From: Thiohalorhabdus denitrificans
GTDB lineage: Bacteria; Pseudomonadota; Gammaproteobacteria; Thiohalorhabdales; Thiohalorhabdaceae
Reading direction: 5' to 3'
Length of the DNA: 64,000 nt
NCBI RefSeq assembly: GCF_001399755.1
Contig: NZ_LJCP01000007.1
Span: 310,001 to 374,000 of the forward strand
Shown: piece after piece, positions 24,480-32,440 of the stretch
How the letters are laid out: every line of letters starts with the position of its first letter
How positions within the stretch are numbered: position 1 is the stretch's first letter
The notes under the pieces: generated by a model
What the model was told of the DNA's origin: nothing
The model's input: the letters and a program-made list of their open reading frames with translations, nothing else
Databases searched by the model: none
Position numbers and translations under genes: made by a program

Positions 24480-25415
24480 GTGACGGTCATCCGGCTCGGG
24501 GTGGACCTGGGCGGCACGAAGACCGAGGTCATCGCCCTCGACGGGGAGGGCCGGGAACGCCTGCGGCGGCGGGTGGATAGCCCCCGCGGGGACTACGGTG
24601 CCACCCTGGATAACCTCGCCGGCCTGGTGGCCTGGGCGGAGGCGCAGCTGGGCACCCGTGCCACGGTGGGCGTGGGCACGCCCGGGGCCCTGTCCCGGGC
24701 CACCGGCACCATCAAGAACGCCAACTCCACCTGGCTCAACGGCCAGGCCCTGCATCGCGATCTGGAGGCGCGCCTGGAGCGCCCCGTGCGCATTGCCAAC
24801 GACGCCAACTGCTTCGCCCTGTCCGAGGCCGCCGACGGTGCCGGCTCGGATGCGCGGGTGGTGTTCGGGGTGATCGCGGGCACGGGGACCGGGGCCGGCG
24901 TGGTGGTGGACCGGGAGGTGCTGACCGGTCCCAATGCCGTCGCCGGGGAGTGGGGGCACAATCCCTTGCCTTGGCCGGCCGCGGGGGAGGTGCCGGGTCC
25001 GCCCTGCTATTGCGGGCTCCGCGGCTGCATCGAGACCTTCCTGTCGGGGCCGGGGCTGGCGGCGGACCATGAGCGGCATACGGGGAACGCCCGCGACGCC
25101 CGGGCCATCGTCGCCGCCGCCGAGGAGGGCGATGCGGACTGCGCGGCCACCCTGCGCCGCTACGAGCACCGCATGGCCCGCGCCCTGGCCCATGTGATCA
25201 ACATCCTGGATCCCGACGTCATCGTCCTCGGCGGCGGCATGGGCAACATCGGCCGCCTCTACGAGCGTGTCCCGGCGCTCTGGGGCCGCTTCGTCTTCTC
25301 CGACCGGGTGGATACCAGGCTGGTGCCACCCCGCCACGGGGACTCCAGCGGGGTGCGCGGCGCCGCCTGGCTCTGGGGGCCCCGGGAGGCCGCCCGGGCC
25401 GTGGGAAGCGCCTGA
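24480..25415 (+). CDS. ROK-family sugar kinase (fructokinase/N-acetylhexosamine kinase-like)
   Basis: This is a 311-residue ROK kinase. Features are the phosphate loop GVDLGGTKTEVIALD, the NDANCFALSEA strand, the ATP loop GVIAGTGTGAGVV, and the ROK zinc site GEWGHNPLP followed by CYCGLRGCIETFLSGPGL. This pattern is closest to bacterial manno(fructo)kinase (Mak) and NagK-type enzymes; the exact sugar is not decided. The GTG at 24480 has AAGGAGG 7 nt upstream. A TTG at 24474 is too close to that site. Confidence 0.88.
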   Translation: MTVIRLGVDLGGTKTEVIALDGEGRERLRRRVDSPRGDYGATLDNLAGLVAWAEAQLGTRATVGVGTPGALSRATGTIKNANSTWLNGQALHRDLEARLERPVRIANDANCFALSEAADGAGSDARVVFGVIAGTGTGAGVVVDREVLTGPNAVAGEWGHNPLPWPAAGEVPGPPCYCGLRGCIETFLSGPGLAADHERHTGNARDARAIVAAAEEGDADCAATLRRYEHRMARALAHVINILDPDVIVLGGGMGNIGRLYERVPALWGRFVFSDRVDTRLVPPRHGDSSGVRGAAWLWGPREAARAVGSA

Positions 25416-25523
25416 AGGCCCGCCCCGCATACTGCCTGCCGGAAAAATCTGCCAAAATGGTCGGTTTCTCGGCCCGCGCCACCGGCCACCCGTTTCAGCC
25501 ACCGCTAAGGACCTCAAGGCCCT

Positions 25524-26648
25524 ATGTCCGGCGCCACCAAATACCTGCACCTGGACGGCCCCTTCGAGCTGGCACGCGGCGGGGCCCTGCCCGAGGTCAC
25601 GCTGGCCTACGAGACCTGGGGGGAGCTCTCCCCCGAGCGGGACAACGCCATCCTGCTCTTCACCGGCCTCTCCCCCAGCGCGCACGCTGCCTCCTCCATG
25701 GAGGACCCCTCCCGCGGCTGGTGGGAGTTCATGATCGGCCCCGGGCGCGCCCTCGACACCAGCCGCTACTTCGTCATCTGCATCAACAACCTGGGCTCCT
25801 GCTTCGGCTCCACGGGGCCGGCCACCACCAACCCGGAGACCGGGCGACCCTACCGCCTGGACTTCCCGGAGCTCTCCGTGGAGGACATCGTCCGCTCCCA
25901 GCGTCAGGCCCTTCACAAGCTGGGCATCGAGCGGCTGCACGGGGTGGTGGGCGCGTCGCTGGGCGGTATGTCGGCCCTGGCCTTCGCGGTGATGTATCCC
26001 GACGACGTGGACGAGCTGGTGGTGATCTCGGCGGCCACCAGCGCCACCCCCTTCGCCATCGCCATCCGCTCCTTGCAGCGGGACTGCATCAAGAGCGATC
26101 CGGCCTGGAAGGGCGGGTTCTATCCGGAGGGGCAGCAGCCGCAGGAGGGCATGCGGCTGGCGCGTAAGATGGGGCTCATGTCCTATCGCTCGCCGGAGGA
26201 GTGGCAACAGCGCTTCGGGCGGGAGCGGGTGGAATGGCTGGACGAACCGGGCAGCCAGCCCTTTGACATCGAGTTCCAGGTGGAGTCCTACCTGGAGGCC
26301 AACGCCCGCAAGTTCGTGAAGGTGTGCGACGCCAACTGCTACCTGTACCTGTCGCGGGCCATGGACCTGTTCGATCTGGGGGAGCACGCCGGGGACGGCG
26401 ATCCCGACACGGCCCTCAAGCAGATCCGGGCCCGGCGGGCGCTGGTGCTCGGCGTGGAGACCGATTTCCTGTTCCCGGTCTGGCAGCAGAAGGCCGTCGC
26501 CGACGGCCTGAAGGATGCCGGCCTGTCCACCCACTACATGCCGCTGCCCTCCCTCCAGGGCCACGACGCCTTCCTGGTGGACAAGGCCCGGTTCATTCCC
26601 GTGGTGGGGGAGTTCTTCTCCAGCGGCGGGGACGCCTCCGAAGCGTGA
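25524..26648 (+). CDS. metX: MetX-type homoserine/serine O-acyltransferase
   Basis: This is a 374-residue alpha/beta-hydrolase-fold acyltransferase. Visible are the nucleophile elbow GVVGASLGGMSALAFA, the acid in LGVETDFLFP and the catalytic His in SLQGHDAFLVD. Classical homoserine O-acetyltransferases read GCKGSTGP near residue 95, whereas this protein has LGSCFGSTGPAT, a form I associate with the succinyl-using MetX relatives, including serine O-succinyltransferases. The product feeds methionine or cysteine synthesis. Substrate and acyl donor remain open. Confidence 0.85.
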   Translation: MSGATKYLHLDGPFELARGGALPEVTLAYETWGELSPERDNAILLFTGLSPSAHAASSMEDPSRGWWEFMIGPGRALDTSRYFVICINNLGSCFGSTGPATTNPETGRPYRLDFPELSVEDIVRSQRQALHKLGIERLHGVVGASLGGMSALAFAVMYPDDVDELVVISAATSATPFAIAIRSLQRDCIKSDPAWKGGFYPEGQQPQEGMRLARKMGLMSYRSPEEWQQRFGRERVEWLDEPGSQPFDIEFQVESYLEANARKFVKVCDANCYLYLSRAMDLFDLGEHAGDGDPDTALKQIRARRALVLGVETDFLFPVWQQKAVADGLKDAGLSTHYMPLPSLQGHDAFLVDKARFIPVVGEFFSSGGDASEA

Positions 26649-26663
26649 CCCGCCGCCTCGGGG

Positions 26664-26879
26664 CTAGCCAGCCCTCCGCCCCGTCATCTGCTGAGATCGC
26701 CACGGCGAGCGGAACCACGTCCATGGCCAGTACCCGCGCTGGCCGCCGGACTCCCGGCAGCCGGCGGATCCGCCCTGTTTGGTGATGTACTGTGGCTGGC
26801 TCCGCACCACGCCGCGGGCGGCGTCCACCTCCGCCTCCAGCCGGGCCTCCCGCTCGGACCGTTCCTGGTTATCGCTCAT
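26664..26879 (-). CDS. Small hypothetical protein
   Basis: This is a 71-residue protein convergent with metX. The first half is a charged helix (QERSEREARLEAEVDAARGV). The second half is Gly/Arg/Trp-rich and looks disordered. The ATG has AAGGAGG 8 nt upstream, which is the main reason to accept it. No family is recognised. Confidence 0.45.
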   Translation of the reverse strand: MSDNQERSEREARLEAEVDAARGVVRSQPQYITKQGGSAGCRESGGQRGYWPWTWFRSPWRSQQMTGRRAG

Positions 26880-27065
26880 CGGACTCGCCTCCTTGGGGAT
26901 CCACCACGCGGCGCCCTTCCGGCCGCCCCCTGCTTTTTTCACCATCCTCTCTTAACTCGCTAGCATCCATTCGGATTCCCCGCAATGGGCGCCCCGGTCC
27001 TCCTCCCCGTAGACTTCTCCGAGGCCTTGGGTATGGCGGGCCGGGGGCAAGGTGGAGGAGGTTTC

Positions 27066-28049
27066 ATGAGCCGGGAGCACCGGGGGCGGCAGGCCGCCCG
27101 CCCGGGCGAGCTGGGCACGGCCGACTGGAAGGCGGTGGCCCGGCGGGTCTGGCGGGGGATAAGCCGGGACAACCTGAGCGTGGTCGCCGCGGGGGTGGGC
27201 TTTTACGCCTTCTTCGCCCTGTTTCCCGCCCTGGCCGCCGTGGTCTCCCTTTACGGGCTGGTAGCCGATCCCGGGGACGTGGAGCGCATGGTCCGGCAGG
27301 TCCAGGACGTCCTCCCGGAGGCGGTAACCGGGATCCTGTCCAGCCAGCTGCGGAAGCTGGCGGAGAACACCGGCGCCCGCCTGGGGGTGGGCGTGGTGGT
27401 CGGCATCCTCATCGCCCTCTGGAGCGCCACCAAGGGGACCAAGGCCCTGATGGTGGGCCTGAACATCGTCAACGGGGAGGAGGAGAAGCGGGGGTTCCTG
27501 CGTCAGAACGCGGTGGCGCTGGGCCTTACCCTCGGGGCGGTGCTGGCCGTGATCCTGGCCCTGGCCATGGTGGTGGTGGCCCCGGCGGTGCTGGCCGCTT
27601 TTCCCCTGCCCGACCTCCTGCGTCCCCTCATCGCCTGGGTGCGCTGGCCGGTGCTGGCCGTCCTGATGGCGCTGGGACTGTCGGCGCTCTATCGCTACGC
27701 CCCCAGCCGCCGGCCCCCCCGCTGGCGCTGGCTCACCCACGGGGCGGTGCTCGCGACCGGGCTGTGGCTGATCGCCTCGGGCTTGTTCTCCTGGTACGTG
27801 GCCAATTTCGGCGCCTACAACAAGACCTACGGCTCCATGGCGGCTATCGCCATCCTGCTCATGTGGTTCTTCCTCTCCGCCTACGTCATCCTCCTCGGGG
27901 CGAAGGTGAACAGCGAGCTGGAGCACCACACGGAGCGGGATACCACGGTCGGCGCGGATCGGCCCATGGGCCGGCGGGAAGCGGTGGTGGCGGACACGGT
28001 GGCCGGCTCGACGGACACGGAGGGGGAAGGGGGCGTTCGGGCCGAATGA
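27066..28049 (+). CDS. YihY/virulence factor BrkB family membrane protein
   Basis: This is a 327-residue inner-membrane protein with about six helices. Family signatures are DNLSVVAAGVGFYAFFALFP near the N terminus, SATKGTKALMVGLNIVNGEE in the middle and NKTYGSMAAIAILLMWFFLS before the last helix. It was once misannotated as ribonuclease BN; the true function is unknown. The tail after residue about 285 is hydrophilic and variable. The ATG at 27066 follows GGAGGAGG, so a longer upstream reading was not used. Confidence 0.9.
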   Translation: MSREHRGRQAARPGELGTADWKAVARRVWRGISRDNLSVVAAGVGFYAFFALFPALAAVVSLYGLVADPGDVERMVRQVQDVLPEAVTGILSSQLRKLAENTGARLGVGVVVGILIALWSATKGTKALMVGLNIVNGEEEKRGFLRQNAVALGLTLGAVLAVILALAMVVVAPAVLAAFPLPDLLRPLIAWVRWPVLAVLMALGLSALYRYAPSRRPPRWRWLTHGAVLATGLWLIASGLFSWYVANFGAYNKTYGSMAAIAILLMWFFLSAYVILLGAKVNSELEHHTERDTTVGADRPMGRREAVVADTVAGSTDTEGEGGVRAE

Positions 28050-28090
28050 TGGACCCTACCCGACCGGGCGGGGCGGGGCCTCGAACGCAC

Positions 28091-28118
28091 TTGTCCGGGA
28101 GCCGTCGCTCCCGGACAA
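28091..28118. terminator. Bidirectional hairpin between convergent genes
   Basis: A perfect 12-bp stem, TTGTCCGGGAGC (28091-28102) and GCTCCCGGACAA (28107-28118), has a CGTC loop and lies between the convergent yihY-like and thioredoxin genes. It has only short A/T flanks, so it may terminate both transcripts weakly. Confidence 0.6.
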
Positions 28119-28146
28119 AGAGGACGGGCGGAAGCCTACAAAGGCC

Positions 28147-28722
28147 CTACAGGTACTCCTCGCGGATCTCCTGCTTGATGCCGGTGGTGGCTTCCCGCTT
28201 GTAGTTGAAGAAGTCCTTGCCTTCCTCGTAGGCGCCGTCCACCACGAATTTTCCCAGGGCCAGCATCTCGGGGGTGCTGGGGTTGGAGATGAAGCGCACG
28301 GCTTCCTCGCCTTCCTCGTCGTAGACGATCAGGGTCGGGGTGGCGCGGGCTCGGTTCTGCACGGCGAAGTCCCCCTGGGAGAGGGAATCGCCGTCCACGT
28401 CCACGAACTGCGCGTCACCTTTGATGTTGACCTTGTAGACGTCGAAGTACTTGTGGAAGAAGTCGTGGACGATGGGCTGGGTGAAGACCTCCTCCTCCAT
28501 CTTCTGGCAGAAGGGGCATTCGTCCTGGTGGAAGTAGAGCAGCATGCCCTTCTTGCCCGAATCCACGGCGTCCTGGAGGTTCCGCTGGAAGTCCCCGAAC
28601 GCGGGGATGTTGTAGAAGGACTGCGGGTCGGCGCGTTCGGCCTGGACGGGCGCTGCCGCCAGCGCCAGGAGCGCGCCGAGCCCCAGGGTGAGGATCCGCT
28701 TCCATGGGCGCGTGCGTTTCAT
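28147..28722 (-). CDS. Periplasmic thioredoxin-fold protein (SoxW/DsbD-gamma-like)
   Basis: This is a 191-residue exported protein. It has a signal peptide (about residues 1-28, ending VQAE) and a thioredoxin fold with the redox pair in HQDECPFCQKMEEEVF and the cis-Pro loop ARATPTLIVYDEEG. The CPFC site and the FxDFQRNLQDAVDSGKKGMLLYF opening resemble SoxW and related thioredoxin-like proteins of sulfur oxidisers. It probably reduces or isomerises disulfides in the periplasm. GGAGGA precedes the ATG. A small inverted repeat (GCCTAT/ATAGGC, 28783-28800) separates it from dusA. Confidence 0.82.
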   Translation of the reverse strand: MKRTRPWKRILTLGLGALLALAAAPVQAERADPQSFYNIPAFGDFQRNLQDAVDSGKKGMLLYFHQDECPFCQKMEEEVFTQPIVHDFFHKYFDVYKVNIKGDAQFVDVDGDSLSQGDFAVQNRARATPTLIVYDEEGEEAVRFISNPSTPEMLALGKFVVDGAYEEGKDFFNYKREATTGIKQEIREEYL

Positions 28723-28816
28723 TGCTGCGTCCTCCGGGGCTGAGGGGACGGGCAGGCCGTCTCCGGAAAATGGGAACCGAACGCCTATTCGGTTATAGGC
28801 CACAAGGCCTGCGGCG

Positions 28817-29818
28817 TCAACCGTCTGCCGCGAGGGCGGCCTCTTCCCGGCAGCCGGGGGCTACCTTCTCCAGGGCCTCCCGGATCACCTCCACTCCGGC
28901 GTCCCGGCGGGGAGCGTTCTCCGAGATGTGGCGTCGCCAGGCGCGGGCGCCCGGCATTCCCTGGAACAGCCCGAGGATGTGGCGGGCCATGGCCTGGAGC
29001 CGCACGCCCCGGTCCAGCTCCCGTTCCATGTAGGCCATGTAGCGCTCCACCACCTCGCGGCGAGGAAGAAGGGCGGGGTCCTCGCCCAGGAAGCGGCGTT
29101 CCGCCTCGGCCATGATCCAGGGCCGCTCGTAGGCGGCGCGGCCGATCATGGCGCCGTCCAGGTGGGGCAGCTGCGCGGCCATGTCCTCGACGCTGCGCAG
29201 CCCACCGTTGGTGATGATCTCCAGCTCCGGGAATTCCCGCTTGAGGCGGTGTACCTCCTCGTGGCGCAGGGGCGGTTTCTCCCGGTTCTCCTTGGGGGAT
29301 AGGCCCTGCAGCCAGGCCTTGCGGGCGTGGACGATGAAGGTGCCGCAGCCGGCCGCGGCCACCCGGTCCACGAAAGCATGCAGATGGGCGTAGTCGTCCT
29401 GGTGATCGATGCCGATGCGGTGCTTGACGGTCACGGGGAGGGCAACGGCCTCGCGCATGGCGGCCACGCATTCGGCCACCAGGCCGGGCTCCGCCATGAG
29501 GCAGGCGCCGAAACGGCCGTTCTGCACCCGGTCGCTGGGGCAGCCCACGTTGAGGTTCACCTCGTCGTAGCCCCATTCCTCCGCCAGGCGCGCGCAATGG
29601 GCCAGCTCGGCCGGCTCGGAGCCGCCGAGCTGCAGGGCCACGGGGTGCTCCTCGGGGTTGTAGGCGAGATGGCGCGCCACGTCGCCGTGCAGCAGCGCCC
29701 CGGTGGTCACCATCTCCGTGTACAGCAGGGTCCGCGGCGCCACCAACCGCATGAAGTAGCGGTGGTGGCGGTCGGTGCGGTCCATCATGGGGGCCACGGA
29801 GAGGGTGCGGTCGAGCAT
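28817..29818 (-). CDS. dusA: tRNA-dihydrouridine synthase A
   Basis: This is a 333-residue FMN-dependent enzyme that reduces uridine in the tRNA D-loop (U20/U20a in E. coli). Diagnostic DusA segments are SVAPMMDRTDRHHRYFMRL, YTEMVTTGALLHGD, the catalytic Cys in VNLNVGCPSDRVQNGRFGAC, and KHRIGIDHQDDY. Length matches E. coli DusA. No clear Shine-Dalgarno precedes the ATG at 29818. Confidence 0.94.
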   Translation of the reverse strand: MLDRTLSVAPMMDRTDRHHRYFMRLVAPRTLLYTEMVTTGALLHGDVARHLAYNPEEHPVALQLGGSEPAELAHCARLAEEWGYDEVNLNVGCPSDRVQNGRFGACLMAEPGLVAECVAAMREAVALPVTVKHRIGIDHQDDYAHLHAFVDRVAAAGCGTFIVHARKAWLQGLSPKENREKPPLRHEEVHRLKREFPELEIITNGGLRSVEDMAAQLPHLDGAMIGRAAYERPWIMAEAERRFLGEDPALLPRREVVERYMAYMERELDRGVRLQAMARHILGLFQGMPGARAWRRHISENAPRRDAGVEVIREALEKVAPGCREEAALAADG

Positions 29819-30028
29819 GGCGGAGCGGCGGTCTTCGGGGTGAAAGGGCGCGGTTCGGGCTTGCCAGCCGCATCGGGCGCTCGCCCAACACGGGACCCCG
29901 ATCCATTCGGGATCCGGGAGGCAGGATAGCCGGGCTGGGAGGGGCCTACAAGGGGAAGGAGCCGGCCTCCCGGCAGGGCGGGAGGGGGAGGGAAGGGCCC
30001 GAGAGGCCGGCTAACGCAACCGAAAGGG

Positions 30029-30280
30029 TCAGGCCTGCAAGCGCTCGAACTTGGCCTCCAGGTCGGCCCGGCTCTCCTGATTGTCCGGGTCGGGCTCGAT
30101 GCAGTCCACGGGGCACACCTCGATGCATTGCGGGTCGTCGTGATGGCCCACGCACTCGGTGCAGCTGGCCGGGTCCACCTGATACAGATCCAGATCCTCG
30201 TCGTAGAAGATGGCCTCGTTGGGGCACTCCGGCTCGCAGACCGTGCAGTTGATGCAGTCCTCCGTGATCAGCAGGGCCAT
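30029..30280 (-). CDS. 2x[4Fe-4S] ferredoxin (YfhL type)
   Basis: This is an 83-residue low-potential ferredoxin with two cluster motifs: C-x2-C-x2-C-x3-C (CINCTVCEPECP) and the YfhL-type second motif with an eight-residue insert (CTECVGHHDDPQCIEVCPVDCI). The C-terminal acidic helix (ADLEAKFERLQ) is typical of this group. The ATG at 30280 is 6 nt after AAGGAGG; the ATG at 30286 directly abuts that site and was not chosen. It lies downstream of the small membrane protein gene and its sigma-54 promoter, and may be read from it. Confidence 0.92.
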   Translation of the reverse strand: MALLITEDCINCTVCEPECPNEAIFYDEDLDLYQVDPASCTECVGHHDDPQCIEVCPVDCIEPDPDNQESRADLEAKFERLQA

Positions 30281-30361
30281 GCCCATCCTCCTTAGATGTG
30301 TGGGTGTGATCCGGGGCTCCGGCGCCACCTTCCGCGGCCCGCCCTTCTACCCCTGGCCGGC

Positions 30362-30466
30362 TCAGAAGCAGGGCCATGCCAGGGCCCCGATGGCGCCGAT
30401 GAGGAAAATGGCTCCGCCGGCCCGCAGGACACGCCGGAGGCCGGGAACAGCGATGGGTACGCACAT
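30362..30466 (-). CDS. Small single-pass membrane protein (34 residues)
   Basis: This short gene encodes a basic N-terminal half (VPGLRRVLRAG) and one transmembrane helix (GAIFLIGAIGALAWP) ending Cys-Phe, with a second Cys at residue 2. CCGAGGAG lies about 7 nt before the ATG. Its reality is supported by a near-consensus sigma-54 promoter 75 nt upstream (30540-30555) and an activator-type palindrome at 30676-30689. Function is unknown. It would be a target of the neighbouring FisR-like regulator, possibly a membrane subunit or modulator in sulfide metabolism. Confidence 0.6.
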   Translation of the reverse strand: MCVPIAVPGLRRVLRAGGAIFLIGAIGALAWPCF

Positions 30467-30539
30467 GGAGTGCTCCTCGGTAGCTGATCCGGTTCCATGA
30501 TGGTACAGCCGGGGGCGGGCCGAAGGGCTCCACCCCTCT

Positions 30540-30555
30540 AGCAATCTCCTTGCCA
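30540..30555 (-). promoter_or_regulatory. Sigma-54 promoter reading towards the 34-residue protein and ferredoxin
   Basis: On the minus strand the sequence TGGCAAG-GAGA-TTGCT matches the -24/-12 consensus TGGCACG-N4-TTGCW with one mismatch and correct GG-GC spacing. Transcription would start near 30530. Confidence 0.75.
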
Positions 30556-30569
30556 GAAATAGGCTGAAA

Positions 30570-30601
30570 GGGCCCATGCCCCGGAATCGGCGCATGGGCC
30601 C
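30570..30601 (-). terminator. Hairpin downstream of the sigma-54 activator gene
   Basis: Arms GGGCCCATGC (30570-30579) and GCATGGGCCC (30592-30601) enclose a 12-nt loop. On the minus strand the stem is followed by TTTC. It lies between the activator stop and the outward sigma-54 promoter and probably ends the activator transcript. Confidence 0.55.
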
Positions 30602-30675
30602 GTGCGGCGCGGGGCCGCTTACCGGGAGGCACGCCGGGTTGGGCGGGAGCGGGTGTCGTTCGGACGGGCGGGCAC

Positions 30676-30689
30676 TGCCATCCTTGGCA
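30676..30689. promoter_or_regulatory. Activator-binding palindrome (left UAS)
   Basis: TGCC-ATCCTT-GGCA is the same TGCC-N6-GGCA form seen twice on the other side of the activator gene. Its centre is 128.5 bp upstream of the -24 GG of the minus-strand sigma-54 promoter. Confidence 0.7.
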
Positions 30690-30722
30690 CCGGCCGGGGA
30701 GCGAGCCGACACCGTGGGGGAC

Positions 30723-32048
30723 TCAGGCCTCACCCCTCCGGGCGGCCCTGAGCTTGCGGTAGAGGGTGCGCTCGCTGATCCCCAGGCGCGCCGCGAGCTC
30801 CTTGCGATCGTTTCCGGCGCGGGCCAGGGCCCAGCGCAGGTAGCGGTGCTCCACCTCGTCGAGGGGCAGGATTTCGTGGGGCCAGGGTTCGCCTCGACCC
30901 CCCGGAAGCCCCCGGCCGCAGACGCCCGGAAAGTGCTCGGGAAGCAGGGCCGCCCCATCGGCGAGGATGGTCGCCCGTTCCAGGAGGTTGCGCAGCTCGC
31001 GCACATTGCCGGGGAAGGCGTAGGCCTGCAGACAGGATACGGCCGTTTCGCTAAGGGTATGGCCCCGCCCCTGCTCCATGCGGCGGAGCAGGGCATCGGC
31101 CAAAAGGGGGATATCCTCGGGTCGCTCGCGCAGCGGGGGCAAGGGGATGGGGAAGGGGCTGAGCCGGTAGAAGAGGTCGGCCCGGAAGCTTCCCTCGGCC
31201 ACCATCTCCTCCAGGTTCCGGTGGGTGGCGCACACCAGCCGAAAATCGGTCTTTCTTGGCTCCACCCCTCCAACGGGGCGAAAGGTCCGGGTCTCAAGCA
31301 GGCGAAGAAGCTTCACTTGCATGGAAAGGGGGATGTCGCCCACCTCGTCGAGGAACAGGGTGCCCTGGTGGGCCGCTTCCACCAGCCCCGTCTTCTGGTG
31401 ATGGGCGCCGGTGAAGGCGCCTTTCACGTGCCCGAACAGCTCCGACTCGAACAGGCTTTCGGTGAGCCCGGAGCACTCCACCGGCACGAAGGGGCCGCCG
31501 GAGCGGCGGCTCCCCTCATGCACCGCCTTGGCCACCAGCTCCTTCCCGGTTCCCGATTCCCCCAGCAGCAGAACGGCGGTCTCGGCGGGGGCTACCCGCT
31601 CCACCAGCTCCACCATGTGGTTGAAGGCCGGGGAACGTCCCACCAGGCCCGGTCCGTCCTCGCGGGGTGAGGCGGTCCGGGCCTGATGGAGGACCTCCAG
31701 GAAATGGGTGACCTCTCCCGACCCGTTCCGGAGGGGATGGACCTCCACATCCACGTGCTCCTTTCCGGCGGGGGTGTGGTGGATGTGCAGGACCCGGCTG
31801 GGCGCGTCCCGTTCCAGGCTCGATTTCAGGGGGCACTCCTCCCCCGTTTCGTCGCAGGGGCGGGAATAGCCGTGGGACACCTCGTAACAGTGGCGTTGGG
31901 CAAGGGGCTCCCCCTCGCCGTAGATCCCCTGGTACGCCGGGTTGGCGGCAACGATGCGGTAGTGCCGGTCGAGCAGGATGGCCGGTTGCCGGAAGGCGTT
32001 AAGCAGGTCGGCCGGTTCCGGGGAGGCGCTACGGGCGGGTGCCTTCAT
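30723..32048 (-). CDS. fisR: FisR-like sigma-54-dependent activator with PAS-type Cys sensor domain
   Basis: This is a 441-residue bacterial enhancer-binding protein. The PAS-like N-terminal domain (about residues 12-125) carries C54, C65 and C72 (C-X10-C-X6-C). The AAA+ domain has Walker A GESGTGKE (163-170), the sigma-54 contact loop GAFTGA (210-215) and Walker B LFLDEV. A C-terminal Fis-type helix-turn-helix ([20 protein letters not shown]) follows. The cysteine spacing equals that recalled for Cupriavidus FisR (C53, C64, C71), which reads sulfane sulfur and turns on sulfide-oxidation genes. Outward sigma-54 promoters lie on both sides. The start at 32048 leaves one palindrome in its own leader, consistent with autoregulation; an ATG at 32081 is possible. 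Confidence 0.88.
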   Translation of the reverse strand: MKAPARSASPEPADLLNAFRQPAILLDRHYRIVAANPAYQGIYGEGEPLAQRHCYEVSHGYSRPCDETGEECPLKSSLERDAPSRVLHIHHTPAGKEHVDVEVHPLRNGSGEVTHFLEVLHQARTASPREDGPGLVGRSPAFNHMVELVERVAPAETAVLLLGESGTGKELVAKAVHEGSRRSGGPFVPVECSGLTESLFESELFGHVKGAFTGAHHQKTGLVEAAHQGTLFLDEVGDIPLSMQVKLLRLLETRTFRPVGGVEPRKTDFRLVCATHRNLEEMVAEGSFRADLFYRLSPFPIPLPPLRERPEDIPLLADALLRRMEQGRGHTLSETAVSCLQAYAFPGNVRELRNLLERATILADGAALLPEHFPGVCGRGLPGGRGEPWPHEILPLDEVEHRYLRWALARAGNDRKELAARLGISERTLYRKLRAARRGEA

Positions 32049-32066
32049 GCTATTGGTCCGGTGGGG

Positions 32067-32112
32067 TGCCAAATTTGGCATGAATTCTACCCGGTTTTTG
32101 CCGCCAATGGCA
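32067..32112. promoter_or_regulatory. Pair of activator-binding palindromes (right UAS)
   Basis: Two TGCC-N6-GGCA palindromes, TGCCAAATTTGGCA (32067-32080, fully symmetric) and TGCCGCCAATGGCA (32099-32112), are 32 bp apart centre to centre, about three helical turns. The second is centred 128.5 bp from the -24 GG of the plus-strand sigma-54 promoter. Confidence 0.75.
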
Positions 32113-32232
32113 GGCAGGGCACGGGTTCTGGTGGTGGGGGGGCCGCGTCCGGTGGCGGGCAAGACGGCACCGCGACCCGCGGGCAGGGACTATTCCGTGT
32201 ACCGGGATCGTGCCCCCACCAAGCTTCCAAGG

Positions 32233-32247
32233 TGGCACGGGAGTTGC
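32233..32247 (+). promoter_or_regulatory. Sigma-54 promoter reading towards the DUF3365 cytochrome
   Basis: TGGCACG-GGAG-TTGC is a perfect match to the -24/-12 consensus with correct spacing. Transcription would start near 32258 and give a leader of about 180 nt before the ATG at 32441. Confidence 0.85.
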
Positions 32248-32440
32248 CAATTCCTCGGTCGGCTCAAGGGCTTGTCCGGGTCATGGCCTTCGCCAACGGT
32301 GGGTTTGACCCCGGGAAACCAGATGGCCGATGCTCAATAAGGGACCCTGGGGTTTTCGGTGGAAATTCCGCCGGGAAGCCGGAGGGCGGAAGGCCGGTCC
32401 TGCCGGGTATCGTCACGGGACCGTTCACGAGGAGGTGGCA

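Noticed and set aside
32330-32440. N-terminal extension of the DUF3365 cytochrome by 37 residues
   Set aside because: It would place a signal peptide in the middle of the protein. The ATG at 32441 has a strong Shine-Dalgarno and an immediate signal sequence.
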